Positions 1 through 8,815 of a stretch of DNA of 15,198 bases are shown piece by piece. Numbering within the stretch: position 1 is the first letter of the stretch; every line of letters starts with the position of its first letter. The position numbers were made by a program, and so were the translations under genes. The DNA comes from Phycomyces blakesleeanus NRRL 1555(-) (taxonomy: Eukaryota; Mucoromycota; Mucoromycetes; Mucorales; Phycomycetaceae): assembly GCF_001638985.1 (NCBI RefSeq), contig NW_017265134.1, positions 3,656,016 through 3,671,213 on the forward strand, given 5' to 3'. The notes under the pieces are model-generated. The model was not told where the DNA came from. It did no database searches and worked only from the letters and a program-made list of their open reading frames with translations.

Positions 1-343
1 CCGAGAGTGGAAACGACGAAGAGGAGAGGCCGGTTGTGGNTGGGAATGATGGAAGGGAGGAATGTTATTAGGAAAAGAGGCAGATGTAAGCGTAGGAGCC
101 TGTGGTGAGAGGGATGCGGTGAGAGGGATGTGGTGAAGTGGATGTGGTGAAGTGGATGTGGTGAAGTGGATGTGGTGAGGGGGATGTGGTGAGGGGGATG
201 TGGTGCTGTGCGAGTAGAGGAAGAGAGTTTTGGGGGAAGGCGTGGGCAAGTAGAAAGGATGGCGAGGAGATAGGACGTCGGAGTGAATAGGAGTGGAAGG
301 TGGCAGTAGGGAGCTGAAGGAGTTGACTGTTGTTACGTTATGT
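1..343 (+). other. Purine-rich insert inside the 28S, after domain I
   Basis: Between the recognisable 28S domain I (ending near 14215) and the first 28S block (344) lies sequence rich in G and A on the + strand, with no resemblance to rRNA that I can see. It is the continuation of 14221-14316 and contains the 14-bp minisatellite. In a normal 28S this position would hold the rest of domain I and domains II-III, so the insert sits where most of the 5' half has been lost. I see no promoter, intron core or coding potential. A His/Pro/Ser-rich reading frame on the minus strand is only the shadow of the repeat. Confidence 0.6.
105..202 (+). repeat. 14-bp minisatellite, 7 units (left copy)
   Basis: Seven adjacent 14-bp units of the form gtgaRNKGGATGYG run from 105 to 202. 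The order is two gagagg-type units, three gaagtg-type units and two gagggg-type units, so it expanded by local duplication of single units. All variable positions are purine-rich or G/T, keeping the strand strongly G-biased. Confidence 0.9.
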
Positions 344-424
344 GGGAGAGTTTAGGGGATACCCCACTACCTGGAACTTCTGTTTTACAGGAGGACTTGG
401 TGTCGAACCGTGTGAGCGTATGGA

Positions 425-443
425 TGCGAACGTGCTGTTCGTG
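425..443 (+). ncRNA. Covarying stem-loop 1 in the 28S blocks
   Basis: In A, TGCGAAC pairs with GTTCGTG around a 5-base loop. The same position in B (1267-1285) and C (2107-2125) is CACGGAC with GTCCGTG. The fifth pair is A-U in A but G-C in B and C, a change on both strands of the stem; the first two pairs are G-U wobbles in A and Watson-Crick in B and C. Confidence 0.7.
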
Positions 444-498
444 TTGGCGACGGCTCATATCTGCTACCCGTAGGAGTGGTAGAGGGAGGAAGCCGGAT

Positions 499-519
499 GG
501 TATGGTTCACCGCCGTACC
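499..519 (+). ncRNA. Covarying stem-loop 2 in the 28S blocks
   Basis: In A, GGTATGG pairs with CCGTACC around a 7-base loop. In B (1341-1361) the arms are GGTACGG and CTGTACC, in C (2181-2201) GGTACGG and CCGTACC. Substitutions between the copies convert C-G or G-C to wobble pairs at different positions and never break a pair. Confidence 0.65.
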
Positions 520-792
520 TGAAGGGGGAACTGTGGTCGCGATTCTCTTCCCGGCCTTCGGGCCGAAACAAAAAAAAAAAACTGGCAAATATACTATATG
601 TATGAATATTGTACTTGGTGAGTACAATAATAACAGCCAAGTTAATAAACTTGGTAGAATTGGCAAGGAAATATGACCTTGTTGAGCTTGACTTGATAGA
701 AAGACATAAGAGGTACAGATAAGTGGGAGCTTCGGCGCCAATGAGAAACCACTACTCTTATTGTCTTTTCAATGAAAAAGAATGTTGGATTG

Positions 793-818
793 GGCTTCAC
801 GGTGGATTCCGTGAGGCC
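793..818 (+). ncRNA. Covarying domain VI hairpin (helix 97-like)
   Basis: GGCTTCACGG pairs with CCGTGAGGCC around a 6-base loop in A; B (1635-1660) keeps nine of the pairs. In C (2469-2494) the arms are GGCTTTACAG and CTGTGAAGCC: the ninth pair has changed from G-C to A-U on both sides and the sixth from C-G to a wobble. The 3' arm aligns with the conserved domain VI of normal 28S. Confidence 0.7.
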
Positions 819-983
819 CCAATCAGCCTGATAATGGCTGAAAGTCTCTTAGCAAGAACTTTTGCTAAAGGCGAACCGACTGGGAGTGAGGCTGTTGCCA
901 CCGCCACCGGATGTAATATACTGTCTCTTGGGTGGAGAGACAAGGTTACGGGTATAGCTTTTCCAGGGCTTTCGAGTCCGGTT

Positions 984-1003
984 GTAGCTATTACCCTAAC
1001 TAC
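984..1003 (+). ncRNA. Short covarying stem between domain VI parts and the next block
   Basis: GTAG (984-987) pairs with CTAC (1000-1003) in A; in B the equivalents are GTGG (1826-1829) and CCAC (1842-1845), an A-U to G-C exchange made on both sides. The 12-base intervening sequence is nearly invariant. The stem is only four pairs, so this is supporting rather than decisive. Confidence 0.45.
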
Positions 1004-1066
1004 CGTATACTCCAAACGTTGCATCTAGGGCGCGTTGGTGGGGTCTACGGTATGGCTATGATGACA

Positions 1067-1085
1067 CCTGTAGAAAGCCTACAGG
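1067..1085 (+). ncRNA. Perfect 7-bp hairpin with variable loop
   Basis: CCTGTAG pairs with CTACAGG. In block B (1909-1927) both arms are identical but all or nearly all of the five loop bases have changed (aaagc to ggtgt). Stem kept while loop varies is the pattern expected of a structured RNA. Confidence 0.6.
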
Positions 1086-1185
1086 AAGTAGGAGCCATAA
1101 AGGACTACAAGTCCTAGTATAATGCATCCGAAGCTGGCGCCTAGTGGCATGAGCAGTGGCTTTAGACTCCTTCCGACGGGTACAA

Positions 1186-2025
1186 GGGAGAGTTTAGGGG
1201 ATACCCCACTACCTGGAACATCTACTAGACAGAGGGGCTTGGTGTCGGACCGTTTGAGCGTATGGGCACGGACATTCTGTCCGTGTCGGCGACGACTCAA
1301 ATCTGCTACCCATAGGAGTGGTAGAGAGAGGAATCTGGATGGTACGGCTCACCACTGTACCTAAATGGGGAACTGTGGTTACGATTCTCTTCCTGGCCTT
1401 CGGGCCTAAATAACAAAAAAAAATTAGCAAATATACTACATGTATGATTATTGTACTTGGTGAGTACAATAATAATAGCCAAGTTAATAAACTTGGTAGA
1501 ATCGGCAAGGAAATAGGACCTTATTGAGCTTGACTTGGTAAAAATATATAAGAGGTACAGATAAGTGGGAGCTTCGGCGCCAATGAGAAGCCAATGCTCT
1601 TATTGTCTTTTCAGTGAAAAGGCATGTTAGATTGGGCTTCACGGTGGATTCCGTGAAGCTTCGATCCGCAGGATGATGGCTGAACGTCTTTAGGCCAGAT
1701 TCTATGCTGAACCGGATCCACACGAGGACGAGGCTGTTGCCACCGCCCCCGAATGTATTATACTGTCTCTTGGGTGGAGAGACAAGGTTATGGGTATAGC
1801 TCTTCCAGGGCTTTCGAGTCCGGTCGTGGTTATTACCCTAACCACCGCATGCTCCAAACTGTGTATCTAGGGCGCGTTTATGGGGTCTGCGGTATGGCTA
1901 TGAGGACACCTGTAGGGTGTCTACAGGAAGTAGGAGCCATCAAGGACTATATGTCCTAGTATAATACATCCGAAGCCGGCCCGAGTGGTATGACCAACGG
2001 CTTCAGTCTCATCCCGGTGGATCAA
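1186..2025 (+). rRNA. 28S-derived tandem block B (degenerate)
   Basis: Second block, 840 bp, collinear with block A from end to end with substitutions and few indels. Helix 71-79-like sequence lies at about 1499-1614. The domain VI part at 1635-1715 is the best preserved of the three: ATCCGCAGGATGATGGCTGA and the following AACGTCTTTAGGCCAGA track the normal 28S closely. As in A, nothing resembling the peptidyl-transferase loop or sarcin-ricin loop lies between them. Differences from A often fall on both sides of a stem (see the stem-loop entries), and hairpin loops change freely while stems hold, for example 1909-1927 against 1067-1085. Confidence 0.8.
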
Positions 2026-2790
2026 GGGAGTTTTTAGGGGATACCCCACTACCTGGTACCTCTCTTTAGTAGAGCGACTTGGTGTCGAACCGTTTGACCG
2101 TATGGACACGGACACTTTGTCCGTGTTGGCGACGGCTCAAATCTGCTACCAGTAGGAGTGGTAGAGAGAGGAATCCGGACGGTACGGCTCACCACCGTAC
2201 CTGAAGGGGGAACTGTGGTCACGATTTTCTTCCTGGCCTTTGTGCCGAAAAAAAGAAAAAAACTAGCAAATATACTATGTGTGGAATAATTGTACTTGGT
2301 GAGTACAATAATAATAGCCAAGCTAGTAAACTTGGTAGAATTGGCAAGGAAATAAGACCTTGTTGAGCTTGACTTGGTAAAAAGACATAAGGGATACAGA
2401 TAAGTGGGAGCTTCGGCGCCAATGAGAAACCACTGCTCTTATTGTTCTTTAACCATAGTATGGGATTAGGCTTTACAGTAAATGCTGTGAAGCCCCCATT
2501 GGTTGGGAAATGGCTAAACAACCATAAGCCAGAGCTGATGCTGGAAACCATACTATATGTGTTGCTCATACACTATATGAGTATAAATATGCTTTTGAGC
2601 TGAAAAGCATATTGTGTCTTTGCTCGTATTCGCTGAAAGGCGAGTACATTCAGAGCTACATAGTAATGCTAGTATGGAGTAGTGATGAATTGCATGCAGT
2701 TTGCATGCAACTGACGGGGTATTGTAAGTAGTCGAGTGACCTTTGTTGCTACGATATACTGAGATTAAGCCCTTGTCCTTGAATTTGTTC
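2026..2790 (+). rRNA. 28S-derived block C with the true 28S 3' end
   Basis: Third block. It follows A and B until about 2450 (helix 71-79-like part at 2339-2450), then keeps the domain VI hairpin (2469-2478 with 2485-2494) and continues into sequence absent from A and B. That tail holds a perfect 8-bp hairpin (2690-2697 with 2703-2710) and the conserved 3' terminus: ACGGGGTATTGTAAGTAGT, TACGATATACTGAGATTAAG and CCCTTG, a near match to the last 70 or so bases of fungal 28S. Block C therefore looks like the ancestral 3' end, with A and B as upstream duplications. With the 5' part at 14060 the composite gene is about 3.05 kb, close to a normal 28S length despite missing cores. Confidence 0.85.
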
Positions 2791-2798
2791 TTTTGAAC
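2787..2798 (+). terminator. Possible 28S 3'-end or termination hairpin
   Basis: GTTC and GAAC flank a TTTT loop directly at the predicted 28S 3' terminus, and AT-rich sequence follows. In yeasts a hairpin just past the 28S end directs 3' processing of the transcript. The stem here is only four pairs, so this is an inference from position. Confidence 0.3.
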
Positions 2799-4018
2799 AC
2801 CTTCATAATTAAAATAAATTATTTTTCTATTGAAATAGTTTACTTAAATAAATATTATCACCAGGCATCTGACAGCCGACCCAATAAAACATTGTGATAT
2901 TGCAAAGTCAGAAAGTAAGGTTAGATATTTTATTAACTTAGTTATAGACATATATATGTATTGATCACATTAGACTTTTTTTTAGGCCAATAAATTAAAT
3001 AGTATCCTCTCTCCGCTATTTGAAATGTACTTAATTTGAAACCGGATCTGAAATCCAAGTTCGTTTGTTCATCAATTGTCTAGAATAATACATTTGATTA
3101 ACTTAATATTTTGGTCTTCAAAGCTGTTATAGGTAATAGACAAACTAACAAACTAACAAACTTGGTCTATTAATTTTTAGTCAGCCTTTGTCTGCTAACT
3201 CGATACCTTGATTTCAATTTGCATTTGAAGATCCAGCAATAACATTGTTTACAGCCAAACAAAAACCACTCTTCTTTTAGGAATTTTATATATAAATATA
3301 CGCAATTTAACCACAACTAAACAAAAAAACAATGCCCAAAGAATTTTAACATATATATATAATGTAGTCACCACCAACCTTTTTTTTTGTATTTATTTAT
3401 TAATTATGCCCATAAATATTTAGTAAACCAATAAATAGAAAGAGAAATAAATATGAGAGGGTATATATATATATATATTTATATAATAAAACTAAAATTT
3501 GAGAAAAAAATGATGCAAAGGCCTATTGGAAACAAAGATTTTCTGTGTTTGACAGTAGAAAAATTAAACATATGGAGCTTATAAAGACACAAAAACAGCA
3601 TGCGATGAAGTTGTGGACAAAGGCAATGAGGTAAATAAATGAAACTTTTCCATAATGTGTATTGTAGTATAATACACGATGAGTTTGTATGTATTGATCA
3701 ATTGAATACAAATTTCAAAGGTTTTATTATAAGCAGGTATATTAAAGAATATGGTTTTCTGGGAAAATTTAATTTTTACAAGATTTGTTTGAGATATTCA
3801 GAATTTTTTATGGATTAGTATCTCAATATAGAGAAAATTGGATACTGCGGAGAGTGTTATCTATTAAAGAGACAATATAATATTGTTTATATCTGTTACT
3901 ATTAAAATCCCTATAATCCAAACCCTTGTTGTGTAATGGTTGGCTCACACTGTATGTGTGTGTCTGTTATATAATAGTTCCAGAGGTTGTTAACTTGCCA
4001 GGTTCATTAGCAAGAAGG
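2799..4018. other. AT-rich intergenic spacer, no gene seen
   Basis: About 1.2 kb of AT-rich sequence downstream of the 28S. It contains a run of 8-bp CAAACTAA units (3141-3161) and a TA dinucleotide run (3462-3478). Short reading frames here have no recognisable features. I see no 5S rRNA gene and no tRNA gene. Confidence 0.6.
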
Positions 4019-4434
4019 AACCAGTGTTTGGTTGTAGAGTCTGTTCTTCACTCAATTGTGGTGTGTATACCACAGCTCAAAACGCTCTCAAAATATATTT
4101 AAAGAAAAGGATAAAATGAACTGCTGGACGAAGTGAAATTTTCTTTAGCTAAAGTCGCAGTGTTTGGCTTTAGATAAATTAAAAGGTAACTCACTGCTGA
4201 AGATTCTCTAATACTGCCTAAAGTTGTCTTTTCTTCACGAATAGTTTTCTTCGCTTTTTTTTTTTAAAAAATAAAATAAAATAATAAGTATTTAATAACC
4301 ACAATGTTATCAGCTTCTAGCGAGCATAATTCGTGGAAGCCTTGCTGTTTATTGCTATAGACTTTTATCTGCTGTAACTGTGGTATATACACCACAATTG
4401 AGTGAAGAACAGACTCCACAACCAAACACTGGTT
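4019..4434. mobile_element. 57-bp inverted-repeat pair, MITE-like element
   Basis: Bases 4019-4075 are the reverse complement of 4378-4434 with about two mismatches over 57 bp. The arms begin aaccagtgtttggttgt and enclose about 300 bp of AT-rich sequence without a gene. The size (416 bp) and long terminal inverted repeats resemble a non-autonomous DNA transposon (MITE) or a foldback element. I could not find a convincing target-site duplication beside the arms. It lies immediately beyond the 3' end of the Ty3 remnant, where a 3' LTR would be expected. Superfamily not assigned. Confidence 0.6.
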
Positions 4435-4554
4435 GCTTGTAAATTCCAATTTTGGTCACCGATGCCAATTCTGAAATTACCCCCTTTCTGGTTTTGTGAT
4501 CGTCCACAAGCACCAACGTCATTGGGAATTTCCGAGTCCAAGAGTCGCATAACA

Positions 4555-5560
4555 ACGCGCCATACTAAACGAGAGGCAGTCGAGTTGTACTAGGCGTCTT
4601 TTGGAGCATTACCATTTGTATTGTATAGGCGGTCAACGTGAACCCAGGATGCAAGTGGTTTGCCTTCCATGCTTTTGAGCTGATACGTAACATACTTGTC
4701 TTTTTTTGCTCATCACAATAAACGGGCCTTTCAATCGTGCTTCCAAACCAAAATGTCCTTCGTGTGTGAGATTAACACGATCACCAATGTCGAATTTCAC
4801 TTTCTCAATCACGGCATCCACTTTTTCCTTGTCTTTTGAACTAATGTCACTCATACGTAACTCGGTGGCTTTTCTGGCCCTACCGACATTCTCCAGTTGG
4901 TCAACGGTCTGGTCCGCCACTGCACGAGGGTCTTCAGGAAGGACATAATGGCGTCCATAGGTAAGAAAGAACAGACTATACCTGATTTTGAGATGAGTGC
5001 AGATGTGCCAGGTTCAAAGTGTGGCAAAAAGAAACTTACCCGAACGGTGCAGAACACGATTTGTATACTTAGACAGCATTTGTCTCAACGTACCGTTTAG
5101 GCACTTACATTTACCATTTGTGCGTGGGTGAATGCAAAGGTTGGTCGATGATTTGACTTGGTACGAATGAGATAAGCGGCCGCACGTTTGCTGGTAAAAT
5201 TGGCTCCACGATCTCTCAGTATCTCGAGTGGGCACCCTAAACGCATTACTATTTCCTCGTATATAAAAGCTGCTACAATTTGGGCTGATGCGACTGGGAC
5301 AACACAGGCAATCGTCCAGCTGGTAGTATAATCAACTGCTACAAGGATCCACTGATTTCATCTAAGAGTCCTATATAACCTGCCGATGAAGTCCAAGTGC
5401 CACCTTTGAACTGCTCCTTGAATTTTCAATGGGCAAATCTTGTCATGATGCTTACCATATTTTCTTGTATTGCGCTAACATTTATGATATGCGCTTAAAA
5501 ATTCCTAGATGTCGTTACAGAGAGTCGGCTATCAATGACGAGGTCTTAGTATATCAAACA
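4555..5560 (-). pseudogene. Ty3 integrase pseudogene
   Basis: The minus strand shows a remnant of the HHCC zinc domain near 5440-5490, then the catalytic core: WHLDFIG (first Asp, near 5380-5400) and ILRDRGANFTS (second Asp, near 5200-5220). The third catalytic residue would be the Glu in the usual NGKVERLNGTL pattern. Here the equivalent at about 5090-5125 reads NGKCKCLNGTL, so Glu is replaced by Lys. The C-terminal domain follows with FDIGDRVNL and LKGPFIV near 4730-4800 and VHVDRL near 4620. No chromodomain is seen. Several stops and frame changes plus the lost Glu make it inactive. Confidence 0.88.
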
Positions 5561-5794
5561 TAAGAGAATGTTCAGAATGACCAAAGTCCTTGTGGTACAA
5601 TTGGACAGTGTTGGTACGACAAGAAAAGAAAAAGAATATTACTTCACGAATGTCATCGTCATTTAACTTCACTTTTTGATAAATCTTGTGATTCTTAACA
5701 GCAAAGTGAGCTCTGTTCTTTTCTGCGATTTCTGTGGAATTATCAGGTACTTTATCAGGATGAAATGCATAGTAGTTTGGTCAATCGGTAGTAT

Positions 5795-6320
5795 GGGCGA
5801 GTGGGGTAGCATATATATAGTGCAGTTCAATAGGACCTACAATAATTTTGCTCTCATTATCACTCACACGGGACACCGCATCCGAAACATCACTATCCTT
5901 GCCAGACTTGTACTGTATCTTTGGTGCATACAGCTTAAATTTGGCAATCCATCGGACAAAGCGTGGAGTTGGTGTGACCTGAGGACAGAAATACTTGAGG
6001 GGAAGGTGATCTGAAAACAATGTATATGGTCGACCACCAACAAGGCAACTTCAGGTTCGGAAGACGCGCACAATACCTAATAGCTCTCGTTCCTGCGCAG
6101 GGTAAGCTCGTTTTGCGATGGTAAACTTCTTCCATTCATATGCAAGGGGATATTACAAACCATATTTACCTTTTTGGAGTAACACTGAACCAACACCGAA
6201 ATTGGAAGCGTCTGTATCAATACGATATGGCTGATGGACATCTGGGGCTTGTAGTACTGGGGGCACGGTTAGCTTGTCCTTTATGAACTCGAGGCTGTCT
6301 TGGCGCTCCTTTGTTCATAA
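5795..6320 (-). pseudogene. Ty3 RNase H pseudogene
   Basis: Downstream of the reverse transcriptase on the minus strand, the tether/RNase H domain is recognisable. IDTDASNFGVGSVLLQ lies near 6185-6225, YPAQERELLGIVRVF near 6060-6100, SDHLPLKYF at about 5990-6011, and DAVSR near 5870-5885. The four acidic residues expected of the RNase H fold (in DTDAS, ERELL, SDH and DAVSR) are all present. A stop codon lies between the first and second motif, and the frame shifts before SDH, so the reading frame is interrupted although the active-site residues are conserved. Confidence 0.85.
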
Positions 6321-6379
6321 AATCGGTCTCCGTTCTGAACCAGTATCATGAGTGAGATCTGTTAGCGGTGTTATTATGG

Positions 6380-7095
6380 TTGCTTATCCAGGGATGAACC
6401 GTCGATATTGTCGAGCGAGACCACAAAGCTGGTAAGCCTCTTGACAATTTGTTGGAACCGGCCGTGCCTTGAAAGCAGTAACCTTCCTAGATGTAGGTAG
6501 AATACTTCGTGCTGAGATATGAAATCCAACGATTTTTTTTTCAGATTGACCACCAATGTTCTCCTCCCGCAACCTTCCCAAAACATGACGGATGTGAAGG
6601 CGGTGGCCTTCTTCAGTATTGCTGAAAATCAATATGTCATCGAGATAAACGAGAGTAAAATCATCACGGCAGTCACTCAGAATATGGCTCATAAGGCTTT
6701 GGAATGTTGGCAGTGGATTGGTCGAACCAAAAAACAGGACAAGAAACTCTTACTGACTGTTGTATCTGGTGTTAAATGCTGTCTTGGTAACATCTTTTGT
6801 TTGTATTTTTACTTGGTGATAACCGCTTTTAATGTCAAGACTGGTAAAGTGTGCAGACCCGCGGAGTTGTTTCAGACATCCATAGATTCTTGGTAGTGGG
6901 TGGCTGTTACGGACATCTACTTTATTCAACGCGTGATACTCGATGCATGTCCCCATAACACTGTCTTCTATACAAACAACACCGACGCTCCCCATGGTGA
7001 CGCACTAAGCCTACTTAACCCAGGGTCAATAAGTTATTTGATCTGACGCTTGAGCTCGTCTAGACCTAGGGGACTCTTCTTGAATGAGGTTCAGC
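6380..7095 (-). pseudogene. Ty3 reverse transcriptase pseudogene
   Basis: Conserved blocks appear in order on the minus strand. Near 7040-7090 is LGLDELKRQIK, then SPWGASVLFV, ALNKVDVRNSHPLPRI (about 6890-6925) and the first catalytic aspartate in TSLDIKSGYHQVKI. The YLDDILIFS active-site motif lies near 6620-6650, and QYRRFIPG closes the domain near 6385-6410. These are standard Ty3/gypsy landmarks. The catalytic aspartates survive, but the segment is divided among frames with stops (near 6999, 7045 and between 6692 and 6750), and the stretch between GYHQVKI and YLDD is frame-shifted. It cannot yield an active enzyme as it stands. Confidence 0.9.
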
Positions 7096-7239
7096 TGATC
7101 GGTCTTGCATCCCCGGTATTGATTGCATGCGGTACATTACACTCGGGCGGAATACATGGAGGCTCATCTCTAAATACTCCAGGAAAAATATTTAACCAGG
7201 TCACTCCAATCTGAGTTGTTCATGTTGCTAACCATGTCT

Positions 7240-7400
7240 TCTTTGACGTATAACAGAAAACTGTTTGCAGCCTTGAACCCCATGGCTTGCTTGCTTAATG
7301 ATCGTTGGTGTCACATAGTTTGCGCTTGCACCACTGTCGATTAATATGGAGATACGCTTTCCTTCATATATGACATCATACAGTGACAAGTATGTGTTTA
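7240..7400 (-). pseudogene. Ty3 protease (retropepsin) pseudogene
   Basis: A minus-strand frame shifted from the end of gag gives a retropepsin-like segment with the active-site motif LIDSGAS near 7325-7345, preceded by a short beta-strand-like stretch ending GKRIS and followed by NYV. In Ty3 elements this aspartic protease cleaves Gag-Pol. The catalytic D-S-G is intact, but the frame meets stop codons soon afterwards and no flap or second half of the domain is recognisable. Position between the zinc knuckle and reverse transcriptase is as expected. Confidence 0.7.
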
Positions 7401-8735
7401 TGGTAGCAGTAAGTCTTCATTGCAAGCAGAATAATTATTAAAATACTGGTAAGGCAAATCTTTATCATTTTCTTTATAGCTTACACTATTATAATCATTT
7501 ACATCCTTGTTAGAGCGGGGGTCTAGGTCTTCACACAATCGATTACCTTTTAATCCAGTTATGTGGAATGATAGGTCATTGCATCCTTGGGTCTTGGCAC
7601 ATCCTTCGTTCAATTGGCGGGTACTAGGAATACTGTCTGGGCAGAAATGACAGAGGTGTCCAGATTGACCATACCGAAAACACTTGCGGCTATCCTGGTC
7701 ACCTTGTTGCCATGATTTCATATTGGGGCGGCCGGTGGGACTTCGGCTGTTACGTTGGCCTGAGCGTCCACGATAATTGGTCCGCATGGATAATCTTTCT
7801 TCCATAGCATCAAGGTCCATGGTAGTAGGACCATCATTACGGGCATATTGTGAAATAAACTCAGGGCGTGCCAGGCGAGCAAGACAATTTATCAATCTCG
7901 TATGCAAGGGTAGTGCGAGAGGAGGTCTCAGCAACGTCCAAAGGCTCACGAATATGAACTTGACCACGGGTTTCAGAACGTAAACCACCAGTAAATCAGT
8001 AAAACGCTTCATACTCGGTCATGGACAGGACTACCATGTGGATATTCTAGAAGGCGTCTATATATTTTTTGACAGAGCTTGTCTAGCACAAAGAACGATT
8101 TCTATTACGGACATCTTGGGTAACATGGATGGGATAGAAATTATCATTAAGCAAGTGTGTAAACGTGCGCCAATTCGAAGTCCTGTTAGCAGTGTCTTCC
8201 ATACGGAGCCACTAGACATCCGCACGATTACGGAGAAGAGTGATACAATAGGATGTCTAACTGTCATATTCTATGCGATTTAGGTGAGCAAAACGTTCTA
8301 CATAACGGACCCAGTCATAAATATCGTTGAAAGAACGAGTACCACGATAAAAATTGGGCGCTCTATGTGGACAGATAGAGATAGAGAAATATTGGCGTGC
8401 GCAGGGGCTGGGGCGCCAGCAGGAGAAGGTAGCTGCGAGCTATGAAGAGCAGTAGTGAAGGTGACAATTAACGCGGTTATATTCACGGCACCAAGAGCAC
8501 CAGGGTCAGCATGGTCAACAGGAACAGGTGTATCACTCATAGGTAAAGAGTTTGGAGTAGGTACGTGAACTGGATAGTCTGGAGCAGGGAGTGTAGAAAC
8601 ATGTACACCAGGAAGTTTGAAAACGATGTTGCTGGCTCGAGTATCCCAAAAAGCGACATGAGCAGGAGTAGAATGGATGCACTGTTCTTCAGAAATATGG
8701 GGTACAGTACGGGAAGCAAGGCATGAACTCGTTCT
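7398..8735 (-). pseudogene. gag: Ty3 gag pseudogene (capsid and nucleocapsid)
   Basis: Gag would form the particle that packages the element's RNA. The N-terminal part is Pro/Ala-rich (about 8400-8735, possible internal Met at 8540). Next comes a capsid-like part in shifting frames: a DWVRYVERFAHLN stretch near 8290-8340 resembling the W-x-x-x-F/E-R pattern of fungal gag, and GLRSETRGQV near 7960-7990. The last frame, open from about 7860 to 7399, holds MDLDA and a zinc knuckle at 7641-7682 (CFRYGQSGHLCHFC). Its second cysteine is a tyrosine, so the CCHC finger is damaged. At least three frame changes and several stops separate the parts. Confidence 0.8.
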
Positions 8736-8815
8736 TAAATTTCAAGATTTTTCTTTTGAGCGTTGGTAAACTGGGCGCTTTTCTGGTAAGAGAAATCGCT
8801 TATTCAGCTACCATT

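Larger units (their letters stand above)
1..880. repeat. Left copy of the unit-length terminal direct repeat
   Basis: Bases 1-880 match 14317-15198 nearly base for base. By eye the differences are one C/G substitution near base 30, an undetermined base (n) at position 40, and a homopolymer A run of 12 here against 14 in the right copy. The offset gives a repeat unit of 14,316 bp. Such redundancy is expected from a tandem rDNA array or from a circle that was linearised with overlap. The n and the substitution lie close to the contig end and may be sequencing errors. Confidence 0.95.
344..1185 (+). rRNA. 28S-derived tandem block A (degenerate)
   Basis: First of three tandem blocks, 842 bp. Bases 657-772 match the eukaryotic 28S around the domain IV/V junction (helices 71-79). 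They include the universal GTTGAGCTTGAC string, then ATAAGTGGGAGC, CTTCGGCGCCAATGAGAAA and CCACTACTCTTATTGTC. Bases 793-856 then match domain VI around helices 96-98, with a 10-bp hairpin (793-802 with 809-818) followed by ATAATGGCTGAAAG. In a normal 28S several hundred bases separate these segments, carrying the peptidyl-transferase centre and sarcin-ricin loop; here they almost touch. The rest (344-640 and 880-1185) is full of short perfect hairpins, probably divergent domain III/IV, but I cannot assign it securely. Recognition is by remembered conserved rRNA strings, not alignment. Confidence 0.8.
4470..8815 (-). mobile_element. Decayed Ty3/gypsy retrotransposon in the intergenic spacer
   Basis: Read on the minus strand, conserved pieces appear in the order gag, protease, reverse transcriptase, RNase H, integrase, which is the Metaviridae (Ty3/gypsy) order. 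All are broken by stop codons and frameshifts. A purine run at 4475-4495 (minus strand AGAAAGGGGGTAA) just after the integrase C-terminus fits a polypurine tract. Near 8800-8815 the minus-strand sequence TGGTAGCTGA could be a primer-binding site. Only a possible 5' LTR is seen; the 3' LTR is not recognised. The element is antisense to rRNA transcription and cannot be autonomous. Confidence 0.88.

Noticed and set aside
480..530. Resemblance of GGTTCACC and nearby GGGGGAACTGTGG to the 28S A-loop (helix 92), which would imply scrambled domain order
   Set aside because: The universal TGTTC loop is absent and the flanking core motifs are missing. Alignment of the following bases to late domain IV keeps the normal order, so scrambling is not needed.
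975..1005. Resemblance of GTAGCTATTACCCTAA to the helix 69 string GTAACTATGACTCT
   Set aside because: Block B changes the loop bases that are universal in helix 69, and the covarying stem pairs different positions.
880..1185. Possible group I intron in each block
   Set aside because: No conserved P, Q, R or S core sequences and no homing endonuclease; only short local hairpins.
340..1364. Small reading frames over the 28S blocks and their copies (60-118 codons, both strands)
   Set aside because: They overlap recognisable rRNA, recur only because the DNA is repeated, and their composition shows no protein-like constraint.
2799..4018. 5S rRNA or tRNA gene in the spacer, as in some fungi
   Set aside because: No 5S-like sequence, A/B-box pair or cloverleaf could be found by eye on either strand.
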